Shown here piece after piece: positions 7,355-7,613 of a stretch of DNA of 7,613 nucleotides. Both the position numbers and the translations under genes were made by a program. This stretch comes from Actinomycetota bacterium (GTDB taxonomy: Bacteria; Actinomycetota; Actinomycetes; Nanopelagicales; Nanopelagicaceae). The stretch lies in assembly GCA_009700715.1 (NCBI GenBank), contig WLLM01000029.1, positions 1 through 7,613 of the forward strand. Direction: 5' to 3'. Numbering within the stretch: the first letter of the stretch is position 1; every line of letters begins with the position of its first letter. The notes below the pieces were generated by a model. The model worked only from the letters and a program-made list of their open reading frames with translations. It was not told where the DNA came from and searched no databases.

Positions 7355-7360
7355 ATTCTA
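7355..7360 (-). promoter_or_regulatory. Candidate -10 element of the minus-strand operon
   Basis: TAGAAT on the minus strand fits the actinobacterial TAnnnT pattern. Transcription would begin near 7348, only about three bases before the CNNM-gene ATG, which would explain the missing Shine-Dalgarno. No good -35 is visible at 16-18 bp, so this is a weak call. Confidence 0.25.
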
Positions 7361-7409
7361 AGGCTTCTAACGCGTAGGTGGCTATTTTCTGCGCCTCTTC
7401 CCTTATCTC

Positions 7410-7419
7410 CCACGCGTGG
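7410..7419. promoter_or_regulatory. Perfect 10-bp palindrome, possible operator
   Basis: CCACGCGTGG is a perfect 10-bp palindrome two bases upstream of the candidate -10 (7422-7427) of the sugar ATPase gene, where a repressor could block RNA polymerase. The core ACGCGT also occurs at 7370-7375, 42 bp away, on the side facing the divergent gene. I cannot assign a regulator; a short palindrome can arise by chance. Confidence 0.2.
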
Positions 7420-7421
7420 CA

Positions 7422-7427
7422 TATCCT
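7422..7427 (+). promoter_or_regulatory. Candidate -10 element for the sugar ABC ATPase gene
   Basis: TATCCT fits the TAnnnT pattern and would place the transcript start near 7433-7435, just before the first leader hairpin. The hexamer 17 bp upstream (7399-7404) does not resemble TTGACA, so confidence is low. Confidence 0.25.
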
Positions 7428-7430
7428 TTG

Positions 7431-7500
7431 CGAGCCTAGCCAACCGGCTAGCACCTTCATCCTCGGACCGTCGGGCACGTACCTGCCCGGAGAAGGAGAT
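7431..7500 (+). ncRNA. Structured 5' leader of the sugar ABC ATPase gene, candidate msiK-type RNA motif
   Basis: Two compact hairpins precede the start codon. The first has stem CTAGCC (7436-7441) with GGCTAG (7446-7451) and loop AACC; it can be enclosed by CGAG (7431-7434) pairing CTCG (7462-7465). The second has stem CGGGCA (7472-7477) with TGCCCG (7484-7489) and a six-base loop, and ends immediately before the ribosome binding site. A CCTTC at 7454-7458 could pair with GAAGG (7492-7496) of that site, giving an alternative fold that hides it. An RNA class called the msiK motif is known upstream of this gene type in Actinobacteria. I cannot compare the consensus from memory, so membership is an inference. 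There is no U-run after the second hairpin, so it does not look like a terminator. Confidence 0.42.
7491..7498 (+). promoter_or_regulatory. Ribosome binding site of the sugar ABC ATPase gene
   Basis: AGAAGGAG lies 9 nt before the ATG at 7508 and directly after the second leader hairpin. It is a strong Shine-Dalgarno and fixes the start codon. TATCTCC at 7404-7410 is perfectly complementary to GGAGATA (7495-7501), but may lie upstream of the transcript start. Confidence 0.8.
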
Positions 7501-7507
7501 ACCTTAA

Positions 7508-7613
7508 ATGGCATCTGTTGTATTCGAAAACGCAACACGTATCTACCCAGGCACAACCAAACCTGCAGTCGACAAGTTAAACCTCACCGTTAAAGATGGC
7601 GAATTTTTGGTGC
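7508..7613 (+). CDS. msiK: Sugar ABC transporter ATP-binding subunit, MsiK/UgpC/MalK type (N-terminal 35 residues; runs off the window)
   Basis: Only 35 codons are present: MASVVFENATRIYPG then TKPAVDKLNLTVKDGEFLV. This is the N-terminal strand region of the MalK/UgpC/MsiK group of carbohydrate-importer ATPases. The conserved YPG (usually followed by charged residues), the A-V-D-x-L-x-L strand and D-G-E-F just before the Walker A loop are all in place; the Walker A motif itself falls beyond the window edge. In Actinobacteria this ATPase commonly serves several sugar permeases and is encoded apart from them, which fits its position after a divergent intergenic region with no binding protein or permease beside it. 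The start is set by AGAAGGAG 9 nt upstream. Subfamily naming (msiK versus ugpC) rests on a short stretch and on the lineage guess. Confidence 0.8.
   Translation, partial: MASVVFENATRIYPGTTKPAVDKLNLTVKDGEFLV

Noticed and set aside
7472..7490. GC-rich hairpin read as a rho-independent terminator
   Set aside because: No U-run follows and the stem ends directly at a ribosome binding site, so a leader element fits better.
7257..7593. ORFs of 99 and 71 residues crossing the divergent intergenic region on both strands
   Set aside because: They overlap the real starts at 7345 and 7508, have odd composition and no family resemblance. The region is better explained as promoters plus a structured leader.

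Overview
The window looks like part of a compact, mid-GC actinobacterial chromosome. The best guess is a streamlined freshwater lineage of the acI/Nanopelagicales type. This rests on recognising the protein flavours (paired aldehyde dehydrogenases, actinobacterial Add, DeoA and Cdd, and an MsiK/UgpC-type sugar ATPase), on near-zero intergenic space and on overlapping genes. It is an inference from sequence feel, not a search result.

Layout. On the + strand at the left edge lie the C-terminal end of a full-length-type aldehyde dehydrogenase (1-428) and, directly abutting it, a short cysteine-free aldehyde-dehydrogenase homologue (429-1265). Three bases further on, convergent on the minus strand, is the 3' end of a tightly packed gene string. 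Read from its 5' end, it runs CNNM/CorC-type membrane protein (7345-6053), trpS (6029-5031), BMP-family nucleoside-binding protein (5031-4042), cdd (4052-3654), deoA (3661-2360), add (2363-1269). Apart from a 23-bp gap before trpS, the junctions are overlaps of 1, 11, 8 and 4 bp. This points to one transcription unit with translational coupling. A 162-bp divergent intergenic region (7346-7507) separates this operon from the first 35 codons of an MsiK/UgpC-type ABC ATPase on the + strand.

How the genes work together. The BMP protein probably captures nucleosides. Cdd and Add deaminate cytidine and adenosine (and the deoxy forms) to uridine and inosine. DeoA phosphorolyses pyrimidine deoxynucleosides to free base plus deoxyribose-1-phosphate. 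In the classical pathway DeoB/PMM and DeoC then give glyceraldehyde-3-phosphate and acetaldehyde, so the aldehyde dehydrogenase pair may oxidise the acetaldehyde. deoC and the permease/ATPase for the BMP protein are not in the window.

Most interesting points. (1) The two aldehyde dehydrogenase genes look like a split version of the two-domain ALDH16 architecture, with a second subunit that has lost the catalytic domain but kept a Rossmann-like part and a C-terminal strand. (2) The leader of the sugar ATPase gene contains two hairpins just upstream of a strong ribosome binding site and may belong to the actinobacterial msiK RNA class. (3) The nucleoside operon has almost no strong Shine-Dalgarno sequences and seems to rely on coupling. 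I see no mobile element, CRISPR array, tRNA or rRNA, and no clearly new defence-like system.
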